The position numbers and the translations under genes are program-made. Positions 24,970-35,328 of a DNA stretch of 64,000 bases are shown here, piece after piece (the first letter of the stretch is position 1; each line of letters opens with the position of its first letter). The notes beneath the pieces were generated by a model, which saw nothing but the letters and a program-made list of their open reading frames with translations, was not told where the DNA came from and did no database searches. Origin of the DNA: Pandoraea communis (GTDB lineage Bacteria > Pseudomonadota > Gammaproteobacteria > Burkholderiales > Burkholderiaceae); NCBI RefSeq assembly GCF_902459745.1, contig NZ_CABPSJ010000001.1, positions 124,001 through 188,000 of the forward strand, written 5' to 3'.

Positions 24970-26301
24970 TTACGCTTGCGGCGCGCCGTCATCTCCCTTG
25001 TCTTCGCTCTCGCCACGCTTGCGCACCGAACCGGCAATCAGATCGAAGCGGAACAGGCGGCATTCCAGCGCGCCATTGTACAGCGGCGTGCGGCGCGATT
25101 CGCGCAGACGCATCTGGCCCGGCAGGCTCATGTCGGCCGTCAGCAGATACGCGCTCCAGCCGGTAAAGCGTTGCTTGAGGGCATCGCCAAAGGCGCGGAA
25201 GAACTCGGCGTCCACGCCATCCGGCTGGTTACGCTGAAACGCGCCGCGATTGCCCTGCACATCGGGAGAATGGCGCTCGTCGTCGTCCCGGTTGTCACGT
25301 CCATCGCGCGAAGCACGGCGTCCGCGCACTTCGATACGCTCGCCGTACGGCGGATTCGCGACGATGATCCCCGGACGATCCACCGGCGGCGACATATCGC
25401 GCGCATCCACCTGCTTGAGCCCGATGTCGCCCACCCCCGCACGCTCCAGATTGGCACGCGCCTTGACCAGCATGTCGCCCGAAATATCGCTGCCGAAAAT
25501 CGTCGACGGCACGCCGCGCACGCGCGCGTCGCGCTGTGCGTCCGACGCCTGCACCTTCAGCGCTTGCCACGCCGTGATGTCGTAGCCCTTGAGCTTCTCG
25601 AAACCGAAGCGGCGGCCGGCGCCCGCAGGCACGCCCAGTGCGATCTGCGCGGCTTCCGCGAGGAACGTGCCGCTGCCGCACATCGGGTCGTACAGCACCA
25701 TGTCGGCGGCCGTATCGGTGCGCCAGCCGGCCAGTCGCAAGATGCCGGCGGCCAGATTCTCACGCAGCGGGGCCGCGCCCTTGTCCAGACGCCAGCCGCG
25801 CTTGAACAGCGCTTCGCCGGAGGTGTCGAGATAGAGCGTGGCGTCGGTCGCGGTCAGGAACGCGAACACACGAACGTCAGGCTCCGACGTATCGATGTTC
25901 GGCCGCGCGCCGGTCTTCTCGCGCAGACGGTCGCACACGGCGTCCTTGATGCGTAGCGTGACGAATTCGAGACTGCGCACCGGCGCCTTGATGCCGGTGA
26001 CGTCCACACGCAACGTCTGCTGATAGGAGAACCATTCTTCCCAGCGTTGCGAGAGCGCGAAGGCGTAGATGTCCTGCTCGGTGCGATAAGCCTGCTGGGC
26101 CACGCGCAGCAACACACGGCTCGCGATACGCGAATGCAGGTTGGCGGCCATGCCGGCCGCCCACGGACCGGCGAAATGCACGCCACCCGGCACCTGTTTG
26201 CCCACCGATACCGGCGCCAGACGGCCCAGCTCTGCCAGTTCGGCGGCAAGCGCCTCTTCCAGTCCGCGAGGACAGGGCGCGAAGAATTCGAAGGAAGCCA
26301 T
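24970..26301 (-). CDS. THUMP-domain RNA methyltransferase (RlmL N-terminal-half type)
   Basis: This 443-aa protein has an N-terminal THUMP domain (about residues 1-165; starts MASFEFFAPCPRGLE) and a class I SAM methyltransferase domain. Motifs are LYDPMCGSGTFLAEAA (SAM-binding motif I, near residue 210) and IIVANPPYGERI (motif IV, near residue 322). It corresponds to the RlmL half of the E. coli RlmKL fusion, which makes m2G2445 in 23S rRNA. After motif IV there is a polar Arg/Asp/Asn-rich insertion of about 35 residues that I do not expect in the family. The start at 26301 fits the domain; a start at 26322 adds seven residues. Confidence 0.92.
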   Translation of the reverse strand: MASFEFFAPCPRGLEEALAAELAELGRLAPVSVGKQVPGGVHFAGPWAAGMAANLHSRIASRVLLRVAQQAYRTEQDIYAFALSQRWEEWFSYQQTLRVDVTGIKAPVRSLEFVTLRIKDAVCDRLREKTGARPNIDTSEPDVRVFAFLTATDATLYLDTSGEALFKRGWRLDKGAAPLRENLAAGILRLAGWRTDTAADMVLYDPMCGSGTFLAEAAQIALGVPAGAGRRFGFEKLKGYDITAWQALKVQASDAQRDARVRGVPSTIFGSDISGDMLVKARANLERAGVGDIGLKQVDARDMSPPVDRPGIIVANPPYGERIEVRGRRASRDGRDNRDDDERHSPDVQGNRGAFQRNQPDGVDAEFFRAFGDALKQRFTGWSAYLLTADMSLPGQMRLRESRRTPLYNGALECRLFRFDLIAGSVRKRGESEDKGDDGAPQA

Positions 26302-26350
26302 TTCGATACGTACGACCGGCACGCGAAGTGCCGGCGGAGGGAATAAACCG

Positions 26351-26884
26351 CTATTGTACGCGCGCCGCCCCGACGGACGTCAGCGGCACACCACCAGGGC
26401 AGGCGGCGAGTTTGTGCAGCAGGGTCTCGACGATGGCGTCGGGCGACTCGCGGATATCGATCACCAGCGCGTCGCGCGGCTCTTCGAGCGTGTCGAACTG
26501 GCTTTGCAGCAGCGCCGGATCGAAGAAATGCCCCGAGCGCGACGCCAACCGCTCGCCAATCACCTCCGGGGCGCCTTTCAGATACACGAACACGACGTCG
26601 CCGTCGTGCTCGCCCAGAACATCGCGATAGCGCGAGCGCAACGCCGAGCACGCGAACACGTGATGACGCCCCGACAACCGGCGCGCGACGATGGCTTCAC
26701 GGATCGCGGCAAGCCACGGGGCGCGGTCGTCATCGCCCAGCGCCTCGCCGCGACGCATCTTCTCGATGTTCGCGGGACTGTGAAACGAATCTGCGTCGGA
26801 AAACCCACAGCCCAGACGGTCGGCGAGCTGCTGCCCGACCGTGCTCTTGCCGCTGCCCGATACGCCCATTACCACGACGATCAT
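26351..26884 (-). CDS. gntK: Gluconokinase
   Basis: This is a 177-aa kinase with the P-loop GVSGSGKST at residues 7-15, then DADSFHSPANIEKMRRGEAL, the family substrate-binding stretch, and the LKG--E-I--R lid region. It phosphorylates gluconate to 6-phosphogluconate, the entry to the Entner-Doudoroff path encoded just upstream by edd and eda. AAGGAGG lies 9-15 nt before ATG 26884. It is the last gene of the edd-eda-permease-kinase series, 78 bp after the permease. Confidence 0.95.
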   Translation of the reverse strand: MIVVVMGVSGSGKSTVGQQLADRLGCGFSDADSFHSPANIEKMRRGEALGDDDRAPWLAAIREAIVARRLSGRHHVFACSALRSRYRDVLGEHDGDVVFVYLKGAPEVIGERLASRSGHFFDPALLQSQFDTLEEPRDALVIDIRESPDAIVETLLHKLAACPGGVPLTSVGAARVQ

Positions 26885-26962
26885 GGCTCGCCTCCTTATC
26901 ACTTAGCCACCTGCCGACTCGCGTCGGCGTGTTGCCGGCGTTGCGTTTTCTGCATCGTGACC

Positions 26963-28318
26963 TCAGACCACCGTCGCCAGGCCGAGCGTGAGCAACAACG
27001 CCACGACTGAAATGATCGTCTCGCAAACCGTCCAGGTCTTGAAGGTCTGCGGCACGGTCATGTTGAAGTACTCCTTGACCAGCCAGAAGCCGCCGTCGTT
27101 CACGTGCGACAGGATCAGCGACCCCGCCCCCGTGGCCAGCACCATCAGCTCAGGCTTCACCACGGTGCCTGCGGCCGCCGCGATCGGCGCGACAATGCCG
27201 CACGCGGTGGTCATCGCCACTGTGGCCGAACCCGTCGCGATACGGATCAGCACTGCCACCAGCCAGCCCAGCAACAGCGGCGAGAGGTTCGCGTGCGTCG
27301 CCACATCGACGATCGCCTTCGACACGCCGCTGTCCATCAGAATACGCCCGAAACCGCCGCCCGCACCCACTACCAGCGTGATCGTGGCAATCGGCGCCAG
27401 ACACTCGTTGGTGAACTTCAGGATCTGGTCGCGATTGAAGCCGCGCCGCTTGCCGAACGTGAAGAAACTCACGAGCGTGGCGATGAGCAGCGCCATCACC
27501 GAGTTGCCGATGAGGCGCAGGAAATCGTTGGCGAAAGTCTTCGGCGCGAAGAACAGGTCGGCCCAGCTACCGATGAGCATCAGGATCACCGGCAGCAGAA
27601 TCGTGAACAGCGTGACGCCGAAGCCCGGCAGTTCGCTCATGGCACGATCTTTTTCGACGAACTGCGCGAGCAGGGGATTGTCCGGGTTCGGCACGACGTA
27701 GCGCGACATCAGCTTCGCGAAGAGCGGACCGGCAATTGCCGCCGTCGGAATGCCGACGATCAGCGCGTACATGATGGTGTGGCCGATGTCCGCGTTGTAA
27801 GCGGTCACGGCCAGCAACGCCGCCGGGTGCGGCGGAATCAGGCCGTGTACGACCGACAGCCCCGCGACCATCGGAATACCGACGAGCACCATCGACGTAC
27901 CGGTACGCTTGGCAACGTTAAAGGCAATCGGAATCAGCAGCACGAAGCCGACTTCGAAGAACACCGGCAGACCGACGATAAACGCGATCACGACCATCGC
28001 CCAGTGCACGTTCTTCTCGCCGAAGAAGCCGATGAGCGTGCGCGCGATGCGCTCCGCGCCGCCCGACTCGGCCATCATCTTGCCGAGCATCGTGCCAAGC
28101 CCCACCACGAGCGCGATGTGCCCCAGCGTGTTGCCCACGCCCGTCTCGAATGCCTTGACGATGCCGCCCATGGGCATGCCCACCGCCAGCCCGAGCACGA
28201 GCGAAACGACGATCAGCGTGATGAACGGACTCAGTTTGAAGCGCGCGATCAGCACAATCAGCGCGATTACCGCGACAAGCGCGTACACCAGCAACAAGTT
28301 GCCTTGCACCGCGACCAT
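26963..28318 (-). CDS. Gluconate permease, GntP family
   Basis: This is a 451-aa membrane protein with about 12-14 helices. Family stretches include VGLGTMLGKMMAESGGAERIA (residues ~70-90), GLSVVHGLIPPHPAAL near residue 155 and ATGSATVAMTTACGI near residue 360. GntP-family proteins are proton symporters for gluconate and related acids. The position between eda and gntK makes gluconate the likely substrate; affinity class (GntT, GntU or GntP) cannot be told from the sequence alone. Confidence 0.94.
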   Translation of the reverse strand: MVAVQGNLLLVYALVAVIALIVLIARFKLSPFITLIVVSLVLGLAVGMPMGGIVKAFETGVGNTLGHIALVVGLGTMLGKMMAESGGAERIARTLIGFFGEKNVHWAMVVIAFIVGLPVFFEVGFVLLIPIAFNVAKRTGTSMVLVGIPMVAGLSVVHGLIPPHPAALLAVTAYNADIGHTIMYALIVGIPTAAIAGPLFAKLMSRYVVPNPDNPLLAQFVEKDRAMSELPGFGVTLFTILLPVILMLIGSWADLFFAPKTFANDFLRLIGNSVMALLIATLVSFFTFGKRRGFNRDQILKFTNECLAPIATITLVVGAGGGFGRILMDSGVSKAIVDVATHANLSPLLLGWLVAVLIRIATGSATVAMTTACGIVAPIAAAAGTVVKPELMVLATGAGSLILSHVNDGGFWLVKEYFNMTVPQTFKTWTVCETIISVVALLLTLGLATVV

Positions 28319-28400
28319 GGGGGTCTCCTCGTTTGGCTAGTTGGGCGGATGCCCGATGGGCTTGCGCCCGATTATTGAAATCTTGTTATGGGTAACACCG

Positions 28401-28430
28401 GCATTGCCGCGCTCAGCCGCGCGGCAATGC
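28401..28430 (-). terminator. Perfect 12-bp stem-loop across the eda stop codon
   Basis: GCATTGCCGCGC and GCGCGGCAATGC pair perfectly around a 6-nt loop that holds the eda stop. No T-run follows on the minus strand, so read-through into the permease gene is expected; the hairpin may instead protect the edd-eda message from 3' decay. Confidence 0.5.
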
Positions 28431-29039
28431 CGCGGCGGCGCGGGCCAGACGCGTGATGCCGCCCCAATCGCCGGCGTCGACGAGCGCCTTGGGCGTCAGC
28501 CACGAGCCGCCCACACACACCACGTTCGGTTGCGCCAGATACGACGGCGCCGACTCTGCGCTGATGCCGCCCGTCGGGCAAAAACGCACCTGGCGGAACG
28601 GGCCGTACAGTGCCCGCAGCATGGGAACGCCACCCGAGGGCTCGGCCGGGAAGAACTTCACCGTCTCGTAGCCGTCGGCGAGCGCCGTCAGAATGTCGGA
28701 CGGCGTAACCACGCCCGGCAGCAGCGGCAGACCCGCCGCCTTGGCCGCAGCGCCCAGCGCGCTCGTGTAGCCCGGCGAGACACCGAAGCGCGCCCCGGCA
28801 GCCACGGCCTGCGCCATTTCGTCCGCACGTGTGAGCGTGCCCACACCAACGATCAGGTCGTCGGACAGCCCTGCGACGTGGCGAATGACGTCCATTGCAG
28901 CCGGCGTACGCAGCGTGATTTCGAGTACCCGCACCCCGCCCGCGAGCAGCGCGCGCGAGACATGCTCGCCCTGCTCGACGCTGTCGAACTGGAGCACCGG
29001 AACCACGGGGCCGGCACGAACGATGTCATTGATGTCCAT
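28413..29039 (-). CDS. eda: KDPG aldolase (2-keto-3-deoxy-6-phosphogluconate aldolase)
   Basis: This 208-aa class I aldolase splits KDPG into pyruvate and glyceraldehyde-3-phosphate, the last Entner-Doudoroff step. It has VPVLQFDS at the N-terminus, the catalytic Glu in GVRVLEITLRTPAA, GVGTLTRADEM and the Schiff-base Lys in ETVKFFPAEPSGG. I chose ATG 29039 because AAGGA sits about 8 nt upstream; the in-frame ATG at 29060 has no ribosome-binding site. It follows edd by 36 bp. A perfect 12-bp inverted repeat (28401-28430) covers its last codons and stop. Confidence 0.96.
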   Translation of the reverse strand: MDINDIVRAGPVVPVLQFDSVEQGEHVSRALLAGGVRVLEITLRTPAAMDVIRHVAGLSDDLIVGVGTLTRADEMAQAVAAGARFGVSPGYTSALGAAAKAAGLPLLPGVVTPSDILTALADGYETVKFFPAEPSGGVPMLRALYGPFRQVRFCPTGGISAESAPSYLAQPNVVCVGGSWLTPKALVDAGDWGGITRLARAAAALPRG

Positions 29040-29075
29040 TACGTTTTCCTTGAATGCCATGACGTGGACTGCACG

Positions 29076-30911
<1,836 letters not shown>

Positions 30912-30967
30912 GCCGGGGAACGGGATTGCGACGCACCCAGGGGCAGGCGCGATTGGGAGCGGAGTTT

Positions 30968-30982
30968 AGTAGAAATTCTACA
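30968..30982. promoter_or_regulatory. HexR-like operator near edd
   Basis: The 15-mer here contains the perfect 13-bp palindrome GTAGAAATTCTAC. Against the HexR consensus TGTARTwwwAYTACA (from memory) it matches 12 of 15 positions. Its position in the edd promoter suits repression by HexR. Confidence 0.6.
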
Positions 30983-31096
30983 TCTCATCAATCAAAAGCC
31001 ATCGGCATCCGGGGTTTTACTTAGCATTCTCCATGAATTACATGAATTATTGTCATATAGAGAAATGACAATCCATAATATGAAACGAAGAATTTT

Positions 31097-31111
31097 TGTA
31101 GTTTTTGTACA
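31097..31111. promoter_or_regulatory. HexR-like operator near the regulator gene
   Basis: TGTAGTTTTTGTACA matches the HexR consensus TGTARTwwwAYTACA at 13 of 15 positions, including both outer TGTA and TACA arms. It lies 215 bp upstream of the HexR-like start and 63 bp upstream of the extended -10 box at 31174-31182, so autoregulation is plausible. Confidence 0.6.
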
Positions 31112-31326
31112 TTTCTGCCGCAATCACCCGGCCGAAACACCCGGCGCTGCGCGACGGCGCCACGCGTTGCGGGTGCTATAGTGGGCGCCTGCCCCGCCGG
31201 ACCCGGCGCACGCCTGCATCACAGGGCGTATGCGATCGAGGCGTTACGGAAAACAGGGGAATTAGGGGAATGACGGCGCGTGGCGATGTCCGCTGCGCGC
31301 TCTGCTTTTGTGGGTGCCTGCCTGCC

Positions 31327-32172
31327 ATGCTCAACCGAATCGAAGCCACGCTGACCCAATTGCGCCCGTCCGAGCGCAAGCTCGCGACCTATGTGCTGGA
31401 CGCCCCGCGCGAAGTCGTCGATCTGTCGATGAACGAACTTGCCGAGCGCGCCAGCGTCAGCCAGCCCACGATCGCGCGATTCTGTCAGGCGGTCGGATGC
31501 AGCGGCTATCGTGAATTCAAGATCCGGCTGGCACAGGGCATCGCGCAGGGTGTGCCGTTCGTGCATCGCGATGTGCGGCCCGACGAACCGGTACCCGGCA
31601 TCGCGAGCAAGGTGCTCGACCGCACCATCGGCAGCCTCATGCAGGTTCGCAACAACCTGTCGCCCGATAGCATCGGACAAGCCATCGACCTGCTCGCGGG
31701 GGCGCGGCGCATCGAGTTCTACGGTGCAGGGGCGTCGGGGATTGCGGCGCTCGACATGCAGCACAAGTTCTTCCGGCTCGGTGTGCCGGCCGTGGCGTAT
31801 AACGATCCGCACGTCTACGGCATGTCGGCCGCGTTGCTGCGCGAGGGGGATGTGGTGGTGGCGATCTCCAACACCGGCCGCACGCAGGATCTGCTCGAAG
31901 CGGCGCAACTGGCACGCACGGCAGGCGCCAGCGTGATCGCGATTACGCACAGCAACTCGCCGCTGTCGCGGCTGGCCAGCGTGGCGCTCTTTGCCGACGT
32001 CGACGAAGACACCGACGTCTACTCGCCGCTGACGTCACGCATCGCGCATCTGGCCATTGGCGACGTGCTCGCCGTGGGCATGGCGCTGCGTCTGGGTGAG
32101 CGCTTGCCCGCACAACTGGCCCGCGCGAAGGAAGTCATCAATCGCCGCAGAACGACCAACGACGGCCGATAG
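31327..32172 (+). CDS. hexR: HexR-like RpiR-family regulator
   Basis: This is a 281-aa regulator with an N-terminal RpiR helix-turn-helix (about residues 1-77; LAERASVSQPTIARFCQAVG as recognition unit) and a C-terminal SIS sugar-phosphate domain (about 120-250; EFYGAGASGIAALD, ISNTGRTQDLLEAA). HexR binds KDPG and releases edd/zwf-type promoters. Its divergence from edd and the two palindromes in between support the name. I chose ATG 31327 because the conserved domain starts there; upstream in-frame codons encode a Cys/Arg-rich stretch unlike the family. Confidence 0.88.
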   Translation: MLNRIEATLTQLRPSERKLATYVLDAPREVVDLSMNELAERASVSQPTIARFCQAVGCSGYREFKIRLAQGIAQGVPFVHRDVRPDEPVPGIASKVLDRTIGSLMQVRNNLSPDSIGQAIDLLAGARRIEFYGAGASGIAALDMQHKFFRLGVPAVAYNDPHVYGMSAALLREGDVVVAISNTGRTQDLLEAAQLARTAGASVIAITHSNSPLSRLASVALFADVDEDTDVYSPLTSRIAHLAIGDVLAVGMALRLGERLPAQLARAKEVINRRRTTNDGR

Positions 32173-32226
32173 CGGCGACGGCGGCATTCTCTGCCGCCGT
32201 CTCTCGCCGCCTGAGTGCCGCTGGCG

Positions 32227-33210
32227 TTATCCGCGCTGCTGCGCTCGCGGATTCACGGCGTTTTGCAGCGGCTTGCCGGTAAGCGCGGCAATCAGGTTGT
32301 CCGCCGCGCACGATGCCATCGCGTGACGCGTCTCGTGCGTTGCCGAGCCGATATGCGGCAGCGCCACCACGTTCTTCATTTTCAGCAACGGCGAATCCAC
32401 CGGCACCGGCTCGCGCTCAAACACGTCCAGACCGGCCGCGCGCAGATGGCCGGACGCCAGCGCGTCGACCAGCGCTGCCTCGTCGATCACCATGCCGCGC
32501 GCCGCGTTGACGAAGATCGCACCGCGCTTCATCTGCGCGAATTCGCGTGCGCCGATCAAACGCTCGGTGGCCGGCGACAACGGTACCAGCGTCACGACGA
32601 AATCGGATTGTGCGAGCAATTCCGGCAACGTCCGGTATTGAGCGCCATACGCCTGCTCCGCTGCGTCGTTGCGCGAACGATTGCTGTACAGCACCTTCAT
32701 GCCGAATCCGAGCGCCGCACGACGTGCGACGGCCCCGCCAATGCGTCCCATGCCGACGATGCCCAGCGTCTTGCCTTGCACGTCGGTGCCGAAATACTCC
32801 TCGCCGAGACTAGACTTCCAGCCGCCAGCCTTCACCAGTTCGGCAAGCTCGACCACCCGCCGGGCACTCGCCAAAATCAGTGAGAAGACGGTATCCGCCG
32901 TAGTCTCGGTGAGCACGTCGGGCGTATTCATCAACACAATGCCCCGGCGCGTGAGATCGGGCACATCGAACGGGTCGTAACCCACCGAAATGGTGGCCCA
33001 TGCCTTGAGCTTCGGGGCCGCGTCGAGCAACGCCGGCGTCACGTTCATGCCCACGCCGATGGCGCCGTCGGCACGATGCAGCGCCGCCGCGAATTCCGCC
33101 CGGTTGCCGTCGTTCACTCCCTTGAATTCGCTGAGCGTGAATGCCTCGGCCAATCGCGCACGCACGTCTGGCGGCACGCTCTTGTACAACACAACTTCCG
33201 GACGACTCAT
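32227..33210 (-). CDS. 2-hydroxyacid dehydrogenase (2-ketogluconate/glyoxylate reductase type)
   Basis: This is a 327-aa D-2-hydroxyacid dehydrogenase. The NAD(P) loop GIVGMGRIGGAVARRA is near residue 150, the substrate Arg is in VNAARGMVID, the Glu in DVFEREPVP and the catalytic His in LPHIGSATHETR. It resembles GhrB/TkrA, which reduces 2-ketogluconate to gluconate, and the adjacent gluconate genes support that substrate; glyoxylate or hydroxypyruvate are alternatives. CAGGAG precedes ATG 33210. It converges with hexR, with a 54-bp gap. Confidence 0.9.
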   Translation of the reverse strand: MSRPEVVLYKSVPPDVRARLAEAFTLSEFKGVNDGNRAEFAAALHRADGAIGVGMNVTPALLDAAPKLKAWATISVGYDPFDVPDLTRRGIVLMNTPDVLTETTADTVFSLILASARRVVELAELVKAGGWKSSLGEEYFGTDVQGKTLGIVGMGRIGGAVARRAALGFGMKVLYSNRSRNDAAEQAYGAQYRTLPELLAQSDFVVTLVPLSPATERLIGAREFAQMKRGAIFVNAARGMVIDEAALVDALASGHLRAAGLDVFEREPVPVDSPLLKMKNVVALPHIGSATHETRHAMASCAADNLIAALTGKPLQNAVNPRAQQRG

Positions 33211-33280
33211 CCTGTTCACTCCTGGGGGGTTGCCGCCGCTAGCACCCGCAGGCGGCAGACGAAATGATCGGCTTGCCGGT

Positions 33281-33901
33281 TCAGCGCTTTGCGCCGCGCG
33301 CTTCAGCAAAAGCCCGTTCGAGAAAATCGAGGCGGTCCTGCCCCCAATAGGGCTGGCCCTCGAAGACGAACCACGGCGCACCGAATACGCCCGCCTTCGC
33401 GGCTTCGTCGGTATTGGCGTCGTAGGCCGCCTGTACGCTCGCGCCGTTCGACGCCGCGAGCAGCGCCTTGCCGTCGAGCGACAGGCTCTCGGCAATGGCT
33501 TGCAGCGTGGCGTCGTCGGCGATGTTGCGCTCCTCGGTCCAGAGCGCCTTCGAGATGGCGGCCGACAGGTCGAGTGCCTTGTCCGTTCCGTGCGCGAGTT
33601 GCGTGGCGATCAGCAAACGCGCGGCCGGATCGCCCGCCACCGGGAAGAACTTCGGTTGCAGGTTGAGCGGCACGCCGAGGTACTTCGACCAGCGCGCGAG
33701 TTCGACCAGACGATACGCCTGCCGTTGTGGGGTGCGCTTGGCCAGCGGCAGCCCACCCGAGCCCGCGAAGATTCGTCCGAGATCGATCGGCTTGAACTGA
33801 ATCTGTACGCCATGGCGACGTGCCAGTTCGACAAAGCGTGCGTGCCCCATGTACACAAAGGGCGACGGCGGCGCCACAAAATATTCGCAGGTCAGACTCA
33901 C
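33281..33901 (-). CDS. 2-hydroxychromene-2-carboxylate isomerase family protein
   Basis: This is a 206-aa DsbA-like thioredoxin-fold protein of the HCCA isomerase/GST-kappa family. The glutathione-site Ser is in APPSPFVYMGH near residue 13, and the helical insert and C-terminal GVFGAPWFVFEGQPYWGQDRL are typical. The founder acts in naphthalene breakdown with glutathione; most genomic copies have no known substrate. No aromatic-degradation genes are nearby, so the substrate is unknown. It follows the hydroxyacid dehydrogenase divergently placed regulator region on the same strand as hemJ, 89 bp from it. Confidence 0.88.
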   Translation of the reverse strand: MSLTCEYFVAPPSPFVYMGHARFVELARRHGVQIQFKPIDLGRIFAGSGGLPLAKRTPQRQAYRLVELARWSKYLGVPLNLQPKFFPVAGDPAARLLIATQLAHGTDKALDLSAAISKALWTEERNIADDATLQAIAESLSLDGKALLAASNGASVQAAYDANTDEAAKAGVFGAPWFVFEGQPYWGQDRLDFLERAFAEARGAKR

Positions 33902-33990
33902 GGCAGACTCCTCTCAACTATCGGTGGTTGGCGCTCATACGTAGCGCTCGAATTGCATAACGACGTGCGCGGGATGGAACAAGGGGCACG

Positions 33991-34407
33991 TCAGAACGGT
34001 TTGACGACCGCGAGGATCACCGCGGCCAGCAATCCGAGCACCGGGAATTCGTTGAAATAGCGATACCAGCGATGCGAATGCGTGTTGCGGCCGCTCTCGA
34101 ACTTGCGCAGCAGACGGCCGCACGCATGGTGATAGCCCAACAGCAACACCACGATCAGCAACTTGGCGTGCAACCAGCCGCCGTAGCGGCCGATGCCGTA
34201 ATACAGCCAGAGGATCAGTCCGAAAGCGAGGGCAGGCACCGCGAGTATCGTCATGAAGCGATACAGCTTGCGCGCCATGAGCAGCAGACGTTGCGTTGCG
34301 GCGGCGTCGCTCTCCATCGCGAGGTTGACGAAGATGCGCGGCAGATAGAACAGACCGGCGAACCACGAGGCGACGAAAACGATGTGAAACGCTTTGATCC
34401 AGAGCAT
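33991..34407 (-). CDS. hemJ: Protoporphyrinogen oxidase HemJ (CopD-like membrane protein)
   Basis: This is a 138-aa protein with four membrane helices. It begins [19 protein letters not shown], the conserved HemJ start with its heme-ligand-type His near residue 8, followed by FYLPRIFVN and, at the end of helix 3, YHHACGR. HemJ oxidises protoporphyrinogen IX in bacteria without HemG or HemY. I chose ATG 34407 for agreement with the family length (about 140 aa); in-frame codons upstream do not resemble the family. It is divergent from ruvC. Confidence 0.85.
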   Translation of the reverse strand: MLWIKAFHIVFVASWFAGLFYLPRIFVNLAMESDAAATQRLLLMARKLYRFMTILAVPALAFGLILWLYYGIGRYGGWLHAKLLIVVLLLGYHHACGRLLRKFESGRNTHSHRWYRYFNEFPVLGLLAAVILAVVKPF

Positions 34408-34706
34408 CGGGGACAGCGGCCTGCACGCAGGCCGTCGGATATTTTGAACAGCAAACAATGTACAACAATCTGCCATGCCGCGATGCCCAGCGCCCAGCGC
34501 CTTCGCGCATGGAACCTGCGGCATATCGACGCGACCGGGCGAGCACGCCAATCCGGCTTGGCAAGGCAGCGCACCGACGCAGGACATTGGCGCGTCTCAC
34601 CCGACGAAACACGACTTCGGCGACGCCTGCGCCCGGCTGTGCCAGAATACGGGCCATATTGGCTTCTTTGCCCGAATCGGTCTGTACGCCGATCATTGGC
34701 CCCCGC
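34408..34706. other. Intergenic region between hemJ and ruvC
   Basis: These 299 bp separate two divergent genes and should contain both promoters. A short AT-rich patch (TTGAACAGCAAACAATGTACAAC) lies at 34442-34466. No gene, repeat or clear promoter pair was recognised. Confidence 0.4.
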
Positions 34707-35249
34707 ATGAGAATTCTTGGCATCGACCCCGGGCTGCGTGTCACCGGCTTTGGCGTGCTCGAAAAGCACGGCAGCCGTCTGCAGTATGTGACCAGTGGCG
34801 TCATCCGCACCGGCGAAGGCACGCTGCCCGCGCGGCTGCGCATCATCTTCGAAGGCGTGGCGGAACTGGTCGACACTTACCGGCCCGATCAGGCCGCTGT
34901 CGAGAAAGTGTTCGTCAACGTCAACCCGCAATCCACGCTGCTGCTCGGGCAGGCGCGCGGTGCGGCCATTACCGCGCTATCGGTCGGCGGGCTCGAAGTC
35001 TTCGAATACACGCCGATGCAGCTCAAGCAGGCTGTGGTCGGCTACGGACGCGCCCGCAAGGAACAGGTGCAGGAGATGGTTACACGCCTGCTCACGCTCA
35101 CCGGCACGCCGGGCAAGGACGCGTCCGATGCGTTGGGTGTGGCCATCTGTCACGCGCACAGCGGCGAGACGTACGCGGCGCTGGCCGAAGTCTCCCCCGC
35201 CCTCGCGGCAAAGGGCTTGCGCGTGCGGCGCGGACGCCTGATCGGCTAA
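34707..35249 (+). CDS. ruvC: Holliday junction endonuclease RuvC
   Basis: This 180-aa resolvase cuts Holliday junctions after branch migration by RuvAB. The acidic active site is complete: Asp7 in [12 protein letters not shown], Glu in AAVEKVFVN (near residue 67) and the paired Asp in [12 protein letters not shown] (near 138-141). The length is typical (about 175 aa). In most Burkholderiaceae ruvA follows; here the next gene, 79 bp on, is ruvB. Confidence 0.97.
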   Translation: MRILGIDPGLRVTGFGVLEKHGSRLQYVTSGVIRTGEGTLPARLRIIFEGVAELVDTYRPDQAAVEKVFVNVNPQSTLLLGQARGAAITALSVGGLEVFEYTPMQLKQAVVGYGRARKEQVQEMVTRLLTLTGTPGKDASDALGVAICHAHSGETYAALAEVSPALAAKGLRVRRGRLIG

Positions 35250-35316
35250 ACACCGCCCCTGTCGGGCATCGTAGGAAATCCCGTCGCCCGGCCCCGGCAA
35301 GCGACGTCCGAAGCGC

Positions 35317-35322
35317 TACAAT
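35317..35322 (+). promoter_or_regulatory. Possible -10 box TACAAT directly before ruvB
   Basis: GCTACAAT ends 6 bp before the ruvB ATG. If it is a true -10 element, transcription would begin at or next to the start codon, giving a leaderless or nearly leaderless ruvB message. No good -35 hexamer was seen. The same GCTACAAT octamer precedes mtnN (22853-22860) and the OsmC-family gene (48974-48981). Confidence 0.35.
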
Positions 35323-35328
35323 GCAGCC

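Larger units (their letters stand above)
30912..31326 (+). promoter_or_regulatory. Shared regulatory region between edd and the HexR-like gene
   Basis: This 415-bp region is markedly AT-rich at 30960-31115, against GC-rich genes. It holds two HexR-like palindromes (30968-30982, 31097-31111), a tandem duplication CATGAATTA (31032-31049), an 8-bp inverted repeat ATTGTCAT / ATGACAAT (31049-31056, 31065-31072) and, for the plus strand, an extended -10 box TGCTATAGT at 31174-31182. No ORF with a credible start was found before the regulator gene. Confidence 0.75.
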
